A DNA stretch of 64,000 nt from JBCCCJ01 sp039029315 (lineage in GTDB: Bacteria > Bacteroidota > Bacteroidia > J057), in NCBI GenBank assembly GCA_039029315.1, contig JBCCGK010000045.1, positions 20,951-84,950 of the forward strand, written 5' to 3'. Under the pieces are notes generated by a model, which worked only from the letters and a program-made list of their open reading frames with translations, was not told where the DNA came from and did not search any database. Both the position numbers and the translations under genes were made by a program. Positions 17,759 to 26,110 of the stretch are shown piece by piece (within the stretch, counting starts at the first letter, position 1; the number at the start of each line of letters is the position of its first letter).

Positions 17759-19282
17759 TTAGGCTAAGCCAAATTTTCGAAGTTTGGATCGGATTCGCCT
17801 TAAAAATGGGAACATAACCATGATTGCAGACGAACCAGCAGCTGCGCCCGGAGGCAAAGGAGGAAACAGACAACAGAAAACAACGATCCCTATCATAAAC
17901 AAGGACAGGCCATAAAACCATTGATGGCGTCGTTTTCGTGCAATTTCATTTCTTACTTCCCAAAACTGAACCACTGATACAAAAATACCAAAGCCGAAAA
18001 ACATCAGGAGAAATGCCAAGGCCGGATATACTGTTTGAGGGGGCTCAGCTGAATAGGTCATTCCAATAGCTTCCCAGGGCTTTTCTCTTCCTTTTCTTGC
18101 ATAGTTACCTAAGCCCAAAATGGCCACGCCCCCTAATCCTCTATCTTTTACCCATTGATATTTTTGTTGCAAAGATTCTGCATCATCGAAGGTATAAATT
18201 CCACCATTTTGGGTAACACCTGTTTTACTCATCGTTTTGTGCAACCATTTTGCTTGTGGGCCCGGAACATTGATTTTGTCAAAACTCACAACAGGGTGGA
18301 AAGACCGCTTGGCATAAGTCCTCCCTTTCTGCTCCCATGCCAAACCGAAATAAGAGAACTCTACCATTAACTTTTGAGGAGGCAATTTGACAGAATCAAT
18401 ATAATAGGACACTGAACGAGAGATATCATTGGGCCCATTCTGAACGATTGGTGATCCAGCACTCAAGGTATCAGAACGCTCATATCCATAGCCTCTCAAT
18501 AAAAATCCGTCCAAACTCTCTGCCAATGTCTGTAGGGAAGCTTGATCAAATATCGTAGAAGATGGATTGATTCCAGGTAGGCAGAGATAAACAGCACCAT
18601 TTAGCTGTTTTTTCACTCTTAAGACAAAATCGATGAATACCTCTCTGTCCGCTTTTGGAATCGTTGGAAAATCAATTACAACGCCCAAATTGTACTGGGT
18701 CATCGAGGTTTGGATGACAAAAGATTTGGTCAAAGAGTCGGTCATATTTCTATGCAGACCTTCCGAATTGAGAAAGTTGGTCAGGAGATATCCTCGTCTT
18801 TGTGCAGGTCGAGAATCATTGGAGTAGATCAAGCGCACCAACAATCGAATATCTTCATTCTTGTTTGTCGCTGAATCTAGGAGATCAAAGCGATCAATCA
18901 TCATTTGAAAAGATTTTTGATCTCGATATCCACCTGTCCCCGGATCAATATCATATTCTCCTACCACCAGATCTGTCAAAAGGTTGTACTGATAATCATT
19001 TTCATAGGCTTGACTTTTGACAAACCAGGAATGTTCAGTACCGACTATTCTGAAACCTGGTTGGATTTCTTGATCTTCCAGGGGCACAGTCCGGTTCTTT
19101 CGAAGTTCTCTCACACTTCTTTTAGCCCATCTTTGGCCTTTACGCATCCCTCTATTGATAACCCTCTCAAAGAGTTTGGCAGGCTTTACCTTCGGCAACT
19201 TTTGTGCAGAAACAGCAGAGGTGTCCACCACCATGAGGAGGGTGAACAGATAAATAAGGTATGCCAAAAATCTCGGGTTCAT
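17759..19282 (-). CDS. GH18-like protein, catalytic motif lost, C-terminal TM helices
   Basis: 507 aa from the ATG at 19282; an in-frame TTG at 19309 is less likely. An N-terminal signal peptide (LAYLIYLFTLLMVV, Ala-Gln cut near residue 27) is followed by a glycoside hydrolase 18-type barrel. Residues about 199-206 (LGVVIDFP) occupy the place of the GH18 active-site motif D-x-x-D-x-D-x-E, but three of the four acidic positions, including the catalytic Glu (here Pro206), are replaced; only Asp204 remains. The barrel continues with SLDGFLLRGYGYE and GGVAILGLGNYARKG. Two TM segments follow at about 419-440 and 455-472, and then a short basic tail. A sugar- or peptidoglycan-binding role without hydrolysis is inferred. 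Confidence 0.68.
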   Translation of the reverse strand: MNPRFLAYLIYLFTLLMVVDTSAVSAQKLPKVKPAKLFERVINRGMRKGQRWAKRSVRELRKNRTVPLEDQEIQPGFRIVGTEHSWFVKSQAYENDYQYNLLTDLVVGEYDIDPGTGGYRDQKSFQMMIDRFDLLDSATNKNEDIRLLVRLIYSNDSRPAQRRGYLLTNFLNSEGLHRNMTDSLTKSFVIQTSMTQYNLGVVIDFPTIPKADREVFIDFVLRVKKQLNGAVYLCLPGINPSSTIFDQASLQTLAESLDGFLLRGYGYERSDTLSAGSPIVQNGPNDISRSVSYYIDSVKLPPQKLMVEFSYFGLAWEQKGRTYAKRSFHPVVSFDKINVPGPQAKWLHKTMSKTGVTQNGGIYTFDDAESLQQKYQWVKDRGLGGVAILGLGNYARKGREKPWEAIGMTYSAEPPQTVYPALAFLLMFFGFGIFVSVVQFWEVRNEIARKRRHQWFYGLSLFMIGIVVFCCLFPPLPPGAAAGSSAIMVMFPFLRRIRSKLRKFGLA

Positions 19283-19311
19283 ATTGGAAGGGTTACTAAG
19301 GAGTGGCAAGC

Positions 19312-20784
19312 CTATTGTGGCGCTGTTTCTTCTATTTCTGTTTTGTTATAAAATGAGTAGTTGAATGAAACATTGACGGGTGTATACTTATTTTTATTGC
19401 AAAGGCATAGGTACAACTCTTTTTCATTGACATTGTCCTTTGCTCCATAAAAAGTCTTTTCAATACGTTTCTGATCTATCTTGGGCGCTGGATTTCCTCC
19501 TTTTTCAAACAAGTCCTTCCCTGCCCTATCCACAATTACGAATTCGATATGTTCACGAAAGACCGAATCCGTTCTTTGAGATTTGAACAAAAAGGTATTC
19601 GGATCATTGTCAATAAGAATTGAATGTGCATACATCCCAAGAAGCTCAGTGGGTAGTTTTTCAGAATAGGAGGATAAACGTTTGTATTGTTCTCGTTCCA
19701 TTTGTGCGAATTCGTTTTGGGCACCAGGACCTGTTCCTAACCAATAGACCATCAGCTTGGCCGGACCAGGCATAGTCAACAATTCACACCTTCTGGAAGA
19801 GGCTTCCAAGTTCATTTCTGGCTGGATGGGGACAGAAATTTTTTGCCCTGGCAATGGAATGAGACCAGGCGTTTGTTTGGGAAGAATGGATTCGATCATA
19901 GCTGCAATGGCGGCATTGGGATCTTCAGGTTCATCGTTTCCACTTGTATTAGGGTCGGCTCCATTCTCGACAACTGCAGCAGGATCAGGTTTGGGAATCC
20001 GTTTGCCGATAATGTTATAGAAGTCCATTTTGGGATCAAAGTATTCCTTGATTTTCCCTAGAAGATTTGTCATTTTTTCGGCTTCTGCTCGAAAAGAATA
20101 ATAATATGCACTTCCTGATTTAGATTTTCTGACAGCAGCGAGACCAGAAGCATCTACATCTATTTCTGTTTTGCCATCAAAGCCTTCTTTCTCCATGTCC
20201 ATCACCAGAACATTCGGCATGGCTACGTCCACACCAGTAATTTGGAATTCGATGCTGTCTCCTTCTTCCAGGAAGCACTCAAATTTGGGAATAGTCAGGT
20301 TCTTTCTTTTGCTTTCGCTGCCGATATATACATTGCTAATATTCAGCCATTCTTCGGGTCTATCTATCGAGAAAACCCGATCGACACTGACTACCAATTT
20401 TTCTATAGGAATAGGACGTTTGTTCTCCCGGATTAAGTGGAGTGTGTAGACATCATTGAAATCGATCTCCACCCCATCTTTCAGTTCCAGGCGCGTGATA
20501 TTGGTTGTACTAGGTGGATCGAAGCTGCGTAATTCCATTTGCAATGATCCATCTTTCATCAAAATGTCACAAGCTGCGCAATCAAACTGAACACGATCTC
20601 CCTCTTTAAGTGGGAAGGAAACCATCGTAGGATACTCTCTCCGGATTCGTAAATTCTCAACAGATATCAATACATCCTCACCATATGCAGGAGGATTGGG
20701 AGGATATTCTGGTGTACGAAACCCACCAAGAAAAAGGATAGATAAACCACAAAGGAAGAGCCAAGTTCGAAAGACAGCCTTCAT
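19312..20784 (-). CDS. secreted 490-aa protein with two similar beta-sandwich domains, eCIS operon
   Basis: 490 aa; the first ~25 residues (RTWLFLCGLSILFLGG) form a signal peptide. Two similar segments, about 35-150 and 155-250, each begin with a strand and a motif of the form 'P-x-x-(C)-x-L-x-E-G-D-x-(I/V)-x-F' (FPLKEGDRVQFD and CFLEEGDSIEFQ), suggesting a duplicated beta-sandwich. A Pro/Asp-rich linker follows near residues 268-300, then a C-terminal domain ending in a Thr/Glu-rich tail. It contains no T9SS sorting domain. No family recognised. The gene ends 29 bp before the GH18-like gene on the same strand, so it probably belongs to the same envelope-associated module. Confidence 0.65.
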   Translation of the reverse strand: MKAVFRTWLFLCGLSILFLGGFRTPEYPPNPPAYGEDVLISVENLRIRREYPTMVSFPLKEGDRVQFDCAACDILMKDGSLQMELRSFDPPSTTNITRLELKDGVEIDFNDVYTLHLIRENKRPIPIEKLVVSVDRVFSIDRPEEWLNISNVYIGSESKRKNLTIPKFECFLEEGDSIEFQITGVDVAMPNVLVMDMEKEGFDGKTEIDVDASGLAAVRKSKSGSAYYYSFRAEAEKMTNLLGKIKEYFDPKMDFYNIIGKRIPKPDPAAVVENGADPNTSGNDEPEDPNAAIAAMIESILPKQTPGLIPLPGQKISVPIQPEMNLEASSRRCELLTMPGPAKLMVYWLGTGPGAQNEFAQMEREQYKRLSSYSEKLPTELLGMYAHSILIDNDPNTFLFKSQRTDSVFREHIEFVIVDRAGKDLFEKGGNPAPKIDQKRIEKTFYGAKDNVNEKELYLCLCNKNKYTPVNVSFNYSFYNKTEIEETAPQ

Positions 20785-20961
20785 AAGGAAGCTAGGGTTG
20801 TGTATGCAATGTATAGGTGTTTGAAGTTATCCATTTCTTTGTGAAATTTCAAATCTTCCAGCCTCAGTTAATTTTCCTCATCATAATACATTTTAGTCTT
20901 AAAATGCACATGGATGAGGGATCAATCACTAACAAAGCATTCTGCTTTTTAATACAGAACT

Positions 20962-20969
20962 CAAATATA
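20962..20969 (-). promoter_or_regulatory. candidate -7 element upstream of the secreted 490-aa gene
   Basis: On the minus strand the bases read TATATTTG, which fits the Bacteroidota -7 consensus TAnnTTTG. They lie in the 260-bp gene-free stretch (20785-21045) between the DUF4157 gene and the 490-aa gene, so a second transcription start inside the cluster is possible. No clear TTG at -33 is visible. Otherwise that stretch is AT-rich with no coding features. Confidence 0.3.
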
Positions 20970-21045
20970 ATATTGTGGGAAAAGGAAAGTTTACGGATGC
21001 AATATAAAAAAGAGAACGAAAGATTGAACATTAGGTTCAATTATT

Positions 21046-21711
21046 TTATTTCTTTTTTTGCTGAGCCGCCTTTCTTCCCATTTGATCAGCTTCATTTTCA
21101 AGGCCATGATCATCATTGACAGGCATGCCAGAGACTTCAGTTGTTGGCTGTACCCTACCTGCTCGTTGCTGAACAACATGAGTCAATTCATGTCCGATCA
21201 ACTCTTGTCCCTTGGAGGATCCAGGGTCATACTGACCTTGCGCAAAATGAATATCATTTCCTTGGGTATAGGCAAGTGCTCCTACTTCGGGAGCAGAGGA
21301 GGAGTTCGCATGAATATTTACATCAGAGAAGTCTGCCCCAAAGGATTGCTCCATCTGAGATTGGACATTATCTGGCAAAGAAGTTCCCCCTGCTGAGCGT
21401 TGGATTGGTTGGCTAGAGGATTTTTTCAATTGCGCAGATTTCATTTGCAATTCTTCCTCTTCCTCCCCCTGTTTTTGAATGGGGTTTTGCTTCATTTGTA
21501 ACTCTTCCTCTTCCTCCCCTTGCTTCTGGATAGGGTTTTGTTTCATTTGCAACTCTTCCTCTTCCATTCCTTGTTTTTGAATGGGAGAAGCTTTGAGGCT
21601 CAAAACCGGTGGAGTAAGAGATTGAGATTTCACATGTTCCTCTTTGCCTACAAGCTCCCCAGATGCCTTTTGGGATTGTTCTTCTCGAATTGGGTCTGTG
21701 TGGCTATACAT
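21046..21711 (-). CDS. DUF4157 eCIS-core domain protein with tandem acidic repeats
   Basis: 221 aa. Residues about 103-215 are the DUF4157/eCIS_core domain: LPDNVQSQMEQSFGADFSDVNIH, ALAYTQGNDIHFAQGQYDP, then HELTHVVQQ at 174-182, a HExxH-type zinc motif, and ENEADQMG at the end. DUF4157 is the signature domain linked to eCIS loci and is often fused to effectors; its role is unproven, with processing or loading proposed. Upstream are three 17-aa repeats (residues 43-93; PIQKQGEEEEELQMKQN). No toxin domain is appended. The gene lies 42 bp after PAAR on the same strand. Confidence 0.9.
   Translation of the reverse strand: MYSHTDPIREEQSQKASGELVGKEEHVKSQSLTPPVLSLKASPIQKQGMEEEELQMKQNPIQKQGEEEEELQMKQNPIQKQGEEEEELQMKSAQLKKSSSQPIQRSAGGTSLPDNVQSQMEQSFGADFSDVNIHANSSSAPEVGALAYTQGNDIHFAQGQYDPGSSKGQELIGHELTHVVQQRAGRVQPTTEVSGMPVNDDHGLENEADQMGRKAAQQKKK
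21442..21594 (-). repeat. three tandem 51-bp coding repeats in the DUF4157 gene
   Basis: Three in-frame copies start at 21442, 21493 and 21544. Each encodes PIQKQG(E/M)EEEELQMK.. (17 residues). Exact 51-bp spacing with several silent differences suggests old duplications kept for their protein sequence. Encoded segments are acidic, Gln-rich and likely extended. Confidence 0.85.
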
Positions 21712-21753
21712 ATTTCTGGTTTATGTGTGTTTTGTTAGATAAAAGAATGAATC

Positions 21754-22044
21754 TTATCCCCCTATCATTACTGTCATGCAACCAAGAATAATGCTTCCTC
21801 CATGCGCAGTGGAATCTCCCATTCTTGCAGCTGGCATTCCTCCAATCATGACTGTTGCAGATCCTTTGATGATGGTATCCGGGGGACCGACACATGTTGC
21901 CATATCTCCGAGTTTTGCAGCTGGTAAGCCGCCAATAAGGACAGTAGGAGTTCCAGGAGGTAAAATAGGACCACCAACATGTGGGACTACTCCTGTAACC
22001 ATCGGACAAACATGCATATCTGTGATTCTCGCTGCGGGTGGCAT
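21754..22044 (-). CDS. PAAR-domain spike tip protein (Afp10-like)
   Basis: 96 aa. It begins MPPAARITDMHVCPM and carries the PAAR-type repeats 'GGPILPPGTPTVLIGGLPAAKLGDMATC' and 'IIKGSATVMIGGMPAARMGDSTAHGG', with conserved His/Cys positions for a metal ion at the tip. Known role: a conical PAAR protein caps the VgrG-like spike. It is the first gene of the minus-strand cluster, about 10 kb upstream of the spike, whereas in Afp it sits beside the baseplate genes. No C-terminal toxin extension is present. Confidence 0.93.
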   Translation of the reverse strand: MPPAARITDMHVCPMVTGVVPHVGGPILPPGTPTVLIGGLPAAKLGDMATCVGPPDTIIKGSATVMIGGMPAARMGDSTAHGGSIILGCMTVMIGG

Positions 22045-22222
22045 AAAGAAATTGTGGTTCTTTAGGTGCGTGATTAGTAAAGAGGAAAATTAATCAGGGA
22101 AAATCTCCAACAAGATACAAGGAATTTTTGTAATTTTATAAAGATTCTACTTATTTCTGACAATCGATTTCCCGCAATACGTTCTGTTTAATAACGAGAA
22201 TTCAACCTTTGATTGTACAACA
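22045..22222. promoter_or_regulatory. divergent intergenic region between eCIS and STAND modules
   Basis: 178 bp separate the ATGs of the PAAR (minus) and NTPase (plus) genes. It must hold promoters for both. On the minus strand TATCTTG at 22111-22117 weakly resembles the Bacteroidota -7 element. No inverted repeat long enough to call an operator was seen. Otherwise AT-rich. Confidence 0.5.
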
Positions 22223-23896
22223 ATGACACAAAATCCTTTCCCCGGTGCAACTTATAGGGAAGAACATCATCCATGGTTTTTTGGTCGTGAACCGCAGACA
22301 AAAGCGTTAAAAAGACAAATTTGCACAAACCGTTTTGTGGTTCTGTCAGGTCCTCCTCATGTTGGCAAAACTTCGCTGATGTTTGGAGGGGTGATCCCGG
22401 AACTGAAGGAAAACGGCTATAAGGGCTTGGCGGGGACCAAATGGCGGGTAGCACAATTTATTCCAAGCAATAATCCTGTGGGACAATTGACAAGGGCTAT
22501 TGCCAGAAAAAACATCCTTCACCCAGATGAAAAATTGAGCCCAACCTATCAGGATTCCATCCGCCGGATTTTGTTGCATGACAAGCGAGGCTTGATTGAA
22601 GCCTATCTTCAATCAACAAGTATACAAGATTACAATTTATTGATTGTTTTGGACCAATGTGAAGATTTTTTGTCAACCGATCTTAACGATGACAAAAAGT
22701 ATTTGTTGGATCTCTTGCTGACTGCTTCGATGGAACCCCTGATCCCTATCTATGTGGTGATGGCCATGAGGAGTGATTCGCTCTCCCAATTAGAGCTTTT
22801 TGAACCATTGGCAAATTCCTCGTCTACCAAAAGCTTCAAACTGCACTTAATGTCTTCGCAAGCCCTGATCTCCGCAATCAAACGTCCTATAGACAAGGCT
22901 GGAGCAAATATCGCTGAAGAATTGTCCAAAAAGCTTCTTCTTCAATTGTATGATGATCCACATCAACTGATGTCTCTCCAAGCAATTATGTTTCAACTAT
23001 GGAAAGTCTGGTCTTCATCCGCAAAAGGGAAAGGAACCATTACAGAAAAACATCTTGAAAAAGCACTGAAAAATGCCAAAGCTGAAAAGGACGCAGAAAA
23101 AATAGAGATCAAAAGAAGATCTGAAAAAGAAGGGATCCGTATTGGAGAAAAACAACGAGAAAAACTCGTACTCTCTGGGGAAGAAGAAGAACTGGAGGAA
23201 CATTTTCTGGAAGAACCAGAGGTGGAAGAGAAGCCTAAAGAAAGAGCGGATATCATTGAGGAACTCTTTGCCGGTCTGAGTGTCGATGATCAAAAAGTTT
23301 GTGCCTACTTGTTCAAGGCCCTCACTCAGAAAAACAAGCGCACCAAAGGAAAAATTGAACTAAGGCCTACTATGATAGAAACCCTGGCTGATATTTCTGC
23401 TACCTCAGCCAACAAAATTATCCTCCTGGCAAACCAGTTCAGACAAAGTGGAGAGAAAGTATTGATGCCAATGGAAGGAGAATTGAATTTGTACTCCAAT
23501 CTGGAATTAACTGATTTAAAGTTGGTGGATGAGTGGCCGCGATTGGGCAATTGGGTAGAAGAAGAGTCGAAGGATGCCAATCAGTTTTTGGAAATTGCAA
23601 AAGCGGCTGCAGATAATTATCCTATGGACGAGAGTGATCTGAGGAAGGCCATCAAATGGTGGGGCGAATTTAAGCCTACCGCCATTTGGGGGAATCAATA
23701 TGAGTATTTTCCTGCTGTTGAGAATCACATTGGAAAATTTGTTCAGGTCAAGGAAACACCGCCTCCACCTCCAAAACCTCAGCCCAAACCAGAGCCAACA
23801 CCCCCACCCCAGACAAAACAACAGCCTCCCGTATCAAAAGTTATCAAACCCAAACCACAACGACCCAAAATTAAAATAAAAGGAAAAAGAGATTAA
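22223..23896 (+). CDS. nSTAND1-like NTPase, candidate eCIS regulator
   Basis: 557 aa. The N-terminus (NPFPGATYREEHHPWFFGRE..., FVVLSGPPHVGKTS) follows the nSTAND1 pattern: a 'P(Y/F)PG....E......FfGR' start, a Walker A (residues 43-51) and Walker B LLIVLDQCEDFL (139-150). A sensor-like 'MAMRSDSLSQLELF' segment and the Pro-containing 'LISAIKRP' motif follow. Residues about 285-350 are a highly charged Glu/Lys coiled-coil region. The C-terminus has a Pro-rich stretch (PPPPPKPQPKPEPTPPP) and a basic tail. Other STAND proteins act as stimulus-gated switches. It is divergent from the PAAR gene and 63 bp upstream of the TerB-like gene, so a trigger or assembly role for the particle is an inference only. 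Confidence 0.72.
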   Translation: MTQNPFPGATYREEHHPWFFGREPQTKALKRQICTNRFVVLSGPPHVGKTSLMFGGVIPELKENGYKGLAGTKWRVAQFIPSNNPVGQLTRAIARKNILHPDEKLSPTYQDSIRRILLHDKRGLIEAYLQSTSIQDYNLLIVLDQCEDFLSTDLNDDKKYLLDLLLTASMEPLIPIYVVMAMRSDSLSQLELFEPLANSSSTKSFKLHLMSSQALISAIKRPIDKAGANIAEELSKKLLLQLYDDPHQLMSLQAIMFQLWKVWSSSAKGKGTITEKHLEKALKNAKAEKDAEKIEIKRRSEKEGIRIGEKQREKLVLSGEEEELEEHFLEEPEVEEKPKERADIIEELFAGLSVDDQKVCAYLFKALTQKNKRTKGKIELRPTMIETLADISATSANKIILLANQFRQSGEKVLMPMEGELNLYSNLELTDLKLVDEWPRLGNWVEEESKDANQFLEIAKAAADNYPMDESDLRKAIKWWGEFKPTAIWGNQYEYFPAVENHIGKFVQVKETPPPPPKPQPKPEPTPPPQTKQQPPVSKVIKPKPQRPKIKIKGKRD

Positions 23897-23959
23897 TACG
23901 TTCTCATAACCGATCATTATCATTCACTCACAAATTAACAACCAATCTTTTTTATCTGT

Positions 23960-24898
23960 ATGGACATCTCCTATGACCAAATCGCCCATTTGATCGTCAC
24001 CGCTGACGTAGAAGGATCAAAAGTATACTGCACCTTCCAACATCCAGAATCTGACCAAGTAATAGAATCAGAAGCATCCATCAAACGAATCAATTCCTTT
24101 CAAAGCACAGCAACCAGAGCCATCAAACGAAATGTCTCCAGAGAATTGAGAAGATCAACATCCAGAATGTTAAGATCTGCACTTGGCGGAGGTTTTCTAG
24201 GAAGAACGGCCAGCCAAATTGTGAGGACTTCCACAAGAGACAATGAATTTGTGAAAGGATTCTCCAATGAAGAAAAACAAGCAGCAATTGTTTCCGCCTA
24301 TAAAAAAATTGAACATCACCTTCGGCAAGCCCAAAATACTCCTGCTCCTCAGGTTCAGGAAGCTTCCTCGGAGAGTTCTGTTTCTAGCGCAGGACCAGTA
24401 TCAGAATTTGAAGCACATCTCCAAAGATTTCCTGTCAAAGAAAAGTACGATCAAGAGATTCTGGCAAGAATGCTGGCAGAACTGGCTACCGCTGATGGGG
24501 ATATCGCCTCAGAAGAAGAAGAGTTTCTCAATTCGTTTCTCCCATCAGAACTGGGGACGATAGACACCTTTCTGAACATGGACCCACTCTCTCCGATTGA
24601 GTGTGAAGAGGTATCACAAAAGGCGAAAATAACAATCCTTATGGTTTGTGCAGCTTTATCTATCATCGACCTAGATCTCAACTCTGATGAGGAATCTCTC
24701 ATCAATGAGTATGCTGACATGTTAGGAATAGGTGGAAAGAAAGCTCAAGGCGCCTGGGAAAAAGCAAAACAATTCATATTGGAGAGCCATATTGAGGCGG
24801 ATACTCCCAGGTCAGAATTGTTTGAACTTGGGGCAAAAATAGGCATGAGTCAGGATGATGCTCTCAGGGCTCAGATTCAATTGAAAAAACGATCCTGA
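23960..24898 (+). CDS. TerB-like domain protein, partner of the STAND NTPase
   Basis: 312 aa. N-terminal ~130 residues: a beta-rich start, then a basic Arg-rich section (RNVSRELRRSTSRMLRSALGGGFLGR). Residues about 165-300 look like a TerB/DUF533-type helical domain: ILARMLAELATADGDIASEEEEFLNSFL with the acidic DGD..SEEE metal-binding-like pattern repeated later as DLDLNSDEESLINEY. TerB-like domains occur in stress and conflict systems and may bind metal ions. Spacing of 63 bp and shared strand with the NTPase support co-transcription. The family call is good; the link to eCIS is by neighbourhood. Confidence 0.65.
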   Translation: MDISYDQIAHLIVTADVEGSKVYCTFQHPESDQVIESEASIKRINSFQSTATRAIKRNVSRELRRSTSRMLRSALGGGFLGRTASQIVRTSTRDNEFVKGFSNEEKQAAIVSAYKKIEHHLRQAQNTPAPQVQEASSESSVSSAGPVSEFEAHLQRFPVKEKYDQEILARMLAELATADGDIASEEEEFLNSFLPSELGTIDTFLNMDPLSPIECEEVSQKAKITILMVCAALSIIDLDLNSDEESLINEYADMLGIGGKKAQGAWEKAKQFILESHIEADTPRSELFELGAKIGMSQDDALRAQIQLKKRS

Positions 24899-24905
24899 TT
24901 TTCAC

Positions 24906-24936
24906 TTGATAGGTCCTGACAAATTCGCGTATTTTG
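24906..24936 (+). promoter_or_regulatory. candidate Bacteroidota-type promoter for purK
   Basis: TTG at 24906-24908 and TATTTTG at 24930-24936 are separated by about 21 bp, near the -33/-7 spacing known for Bacteroidota sigma-ABfr promoters. The purK ATG follows 20 bp later. Short leader, no clear ribosome-binding site. Confidence 0.4.
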
Positions 24937-24955
24937 ACCGATCAATAGCGAATGA

Positions 24956-26110
24956 ATGAAACGTTTTTATCAGGATCTGAAGCTAGGAGTATTGGGCGGC
25001 GGACAATTGGGACGAATGCTGATCCAGGCTTCCATCGATCTAAATATTTACAGCAAAGTTATGGACCCTTCTGCGGAAGCTCCATGCAGCGCCTTTGCCC
25101 CCTCTTTTGTGCAAGGAGCGATCACAGATTATGATACTGTGCTTGCCTTTGGAAAAGATTTGGATGTCATCACCATTGAAATTGAAAATGTCAATGTCGA
25201 GGCCTTAAAACAATTGCAAATAGATGGCAAAATTGTGCATCCAGATCCTTACATCATTGAGTTGATCCAGGATAAAAGGACCCAAAAGCAGTTTTTTCAA
25301 GAGAAAGGACTGCCTAGCTCTCCCTTTGTTTTAGTCGACAACAAAGAAGCGGTGAAAAAACATCGAGACCGCCTTCCCTTTGTGCAGAAATTGGGAAAAG
25401 CTGGCTATGATGGAAGAGGAGTTCAAATCATTCGGTCAGAAGAAGAACTGGAGAAGGCATTCGATGAACCAGGTCTGATTGAGGATCTTATTCCTTTTGA
25501 AAAAGAGTTGGCTGTACTTGTTGCCAGAAATGCCAATGATGACATCATCACCTACCCAATCGTCGAAATGGTCTTCCATCCAGAACAAAATCTGGTAGAA
25601 TATCTATTTTCTCCAGCTGAAATCTCTGCACATCTGGCTGAAGAAGCTCGACAACTTGCACATACAGTCGTGAAGGAATTGAAGTATGTTGGGATTATGG
25701 CCATTGAGATGTTTTTAACTCCTGATAACCAACTCTTGATTAATGAGCTAGCTCCTCGGCCTCACAATTCGGGGCATCACACAATTCGTGCTTGTTCTGC
25801 TTCTCAATATGAACAACACTTGAGAGCGATCCTTGGCCTTCCATTGGGCGATCCAGTTCAGTTGTGTCCTGCTGCTATGGTCAATATGTTGGGAAATCCC
25901 AATGAAATTGGCCCTGCCATATATGCTGGAATAGAACATACCTTGGCGATTCCGGGTGCTTATCCACATATTTATGGAAAAACCCAGACCAAGCCATTCA
26001 GAAAAATGGGACATGTTACTTTGCTTGGGGAAGATCTGATGGTTTTGAAAAACAAAGTAGGACAGGTCCAGGAATTGCTTCAAGTGATCAGTGATACAGC
26101 CCCTTCTTGA
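24956..26110 (+). CDS. purK: 5-(carboxyamino)imidazole ribonucleotide synthase
   Basis: 384 aa, normal length. ATP-grasp enzyme: GVLGGGQLGRML at residues 8-19, FVQKLGKAGYDGRGVQII with the ATP-binding Lys, LIEDLIPFEKELAVLVAR and 'NELAPRPHNSGHHTI' near the C-terminus, all PurK signatures. Known reaction: ATP-dependent carboxylation of AIR to N5-CAIR in purine synthesis. A purE gene follows on the same strand 272 bp downstream, separated by a MITE-like repeat rather than tightly coupled. The preferred start is the ATG at 24956; a frame-shifted ATG at 24952 encodes nothing related. Confidence 0.96.
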   Translation: MKRFYQDLKLGVLGGGQLGRMLIQASIDLNIYSKVMDPSAEAPCSAFAPSFVQGAITDYDTVLAFGKDLDVITIEIENVNVEALKQLQIDGKIVHPDPYIIELIQDKRTQKQFFQEKGLPSSPFVLVDNKEAVKKHRDRLPFVQKLGKAGYDGRGVQIIRSEEELEKAFDEPGLIEDLIPFEKELAVLVARNANDDIITYPIVEMVFHPEQNLVEYLFSPAEISAHLAEEARQLAHTVVKELKYVGIMAIEMFLTPDNQLLINELAPRPHNSGHHTIRACSASQYEQHLRAILGLPLGDPVQLCPAAMVNMLGNPNEIGPAIYAGIEHTLAIPGAYPHIYGKTQTKPFRKMGHVTLLGEDLMVLKNKVGQVQELLQVISDTAPS

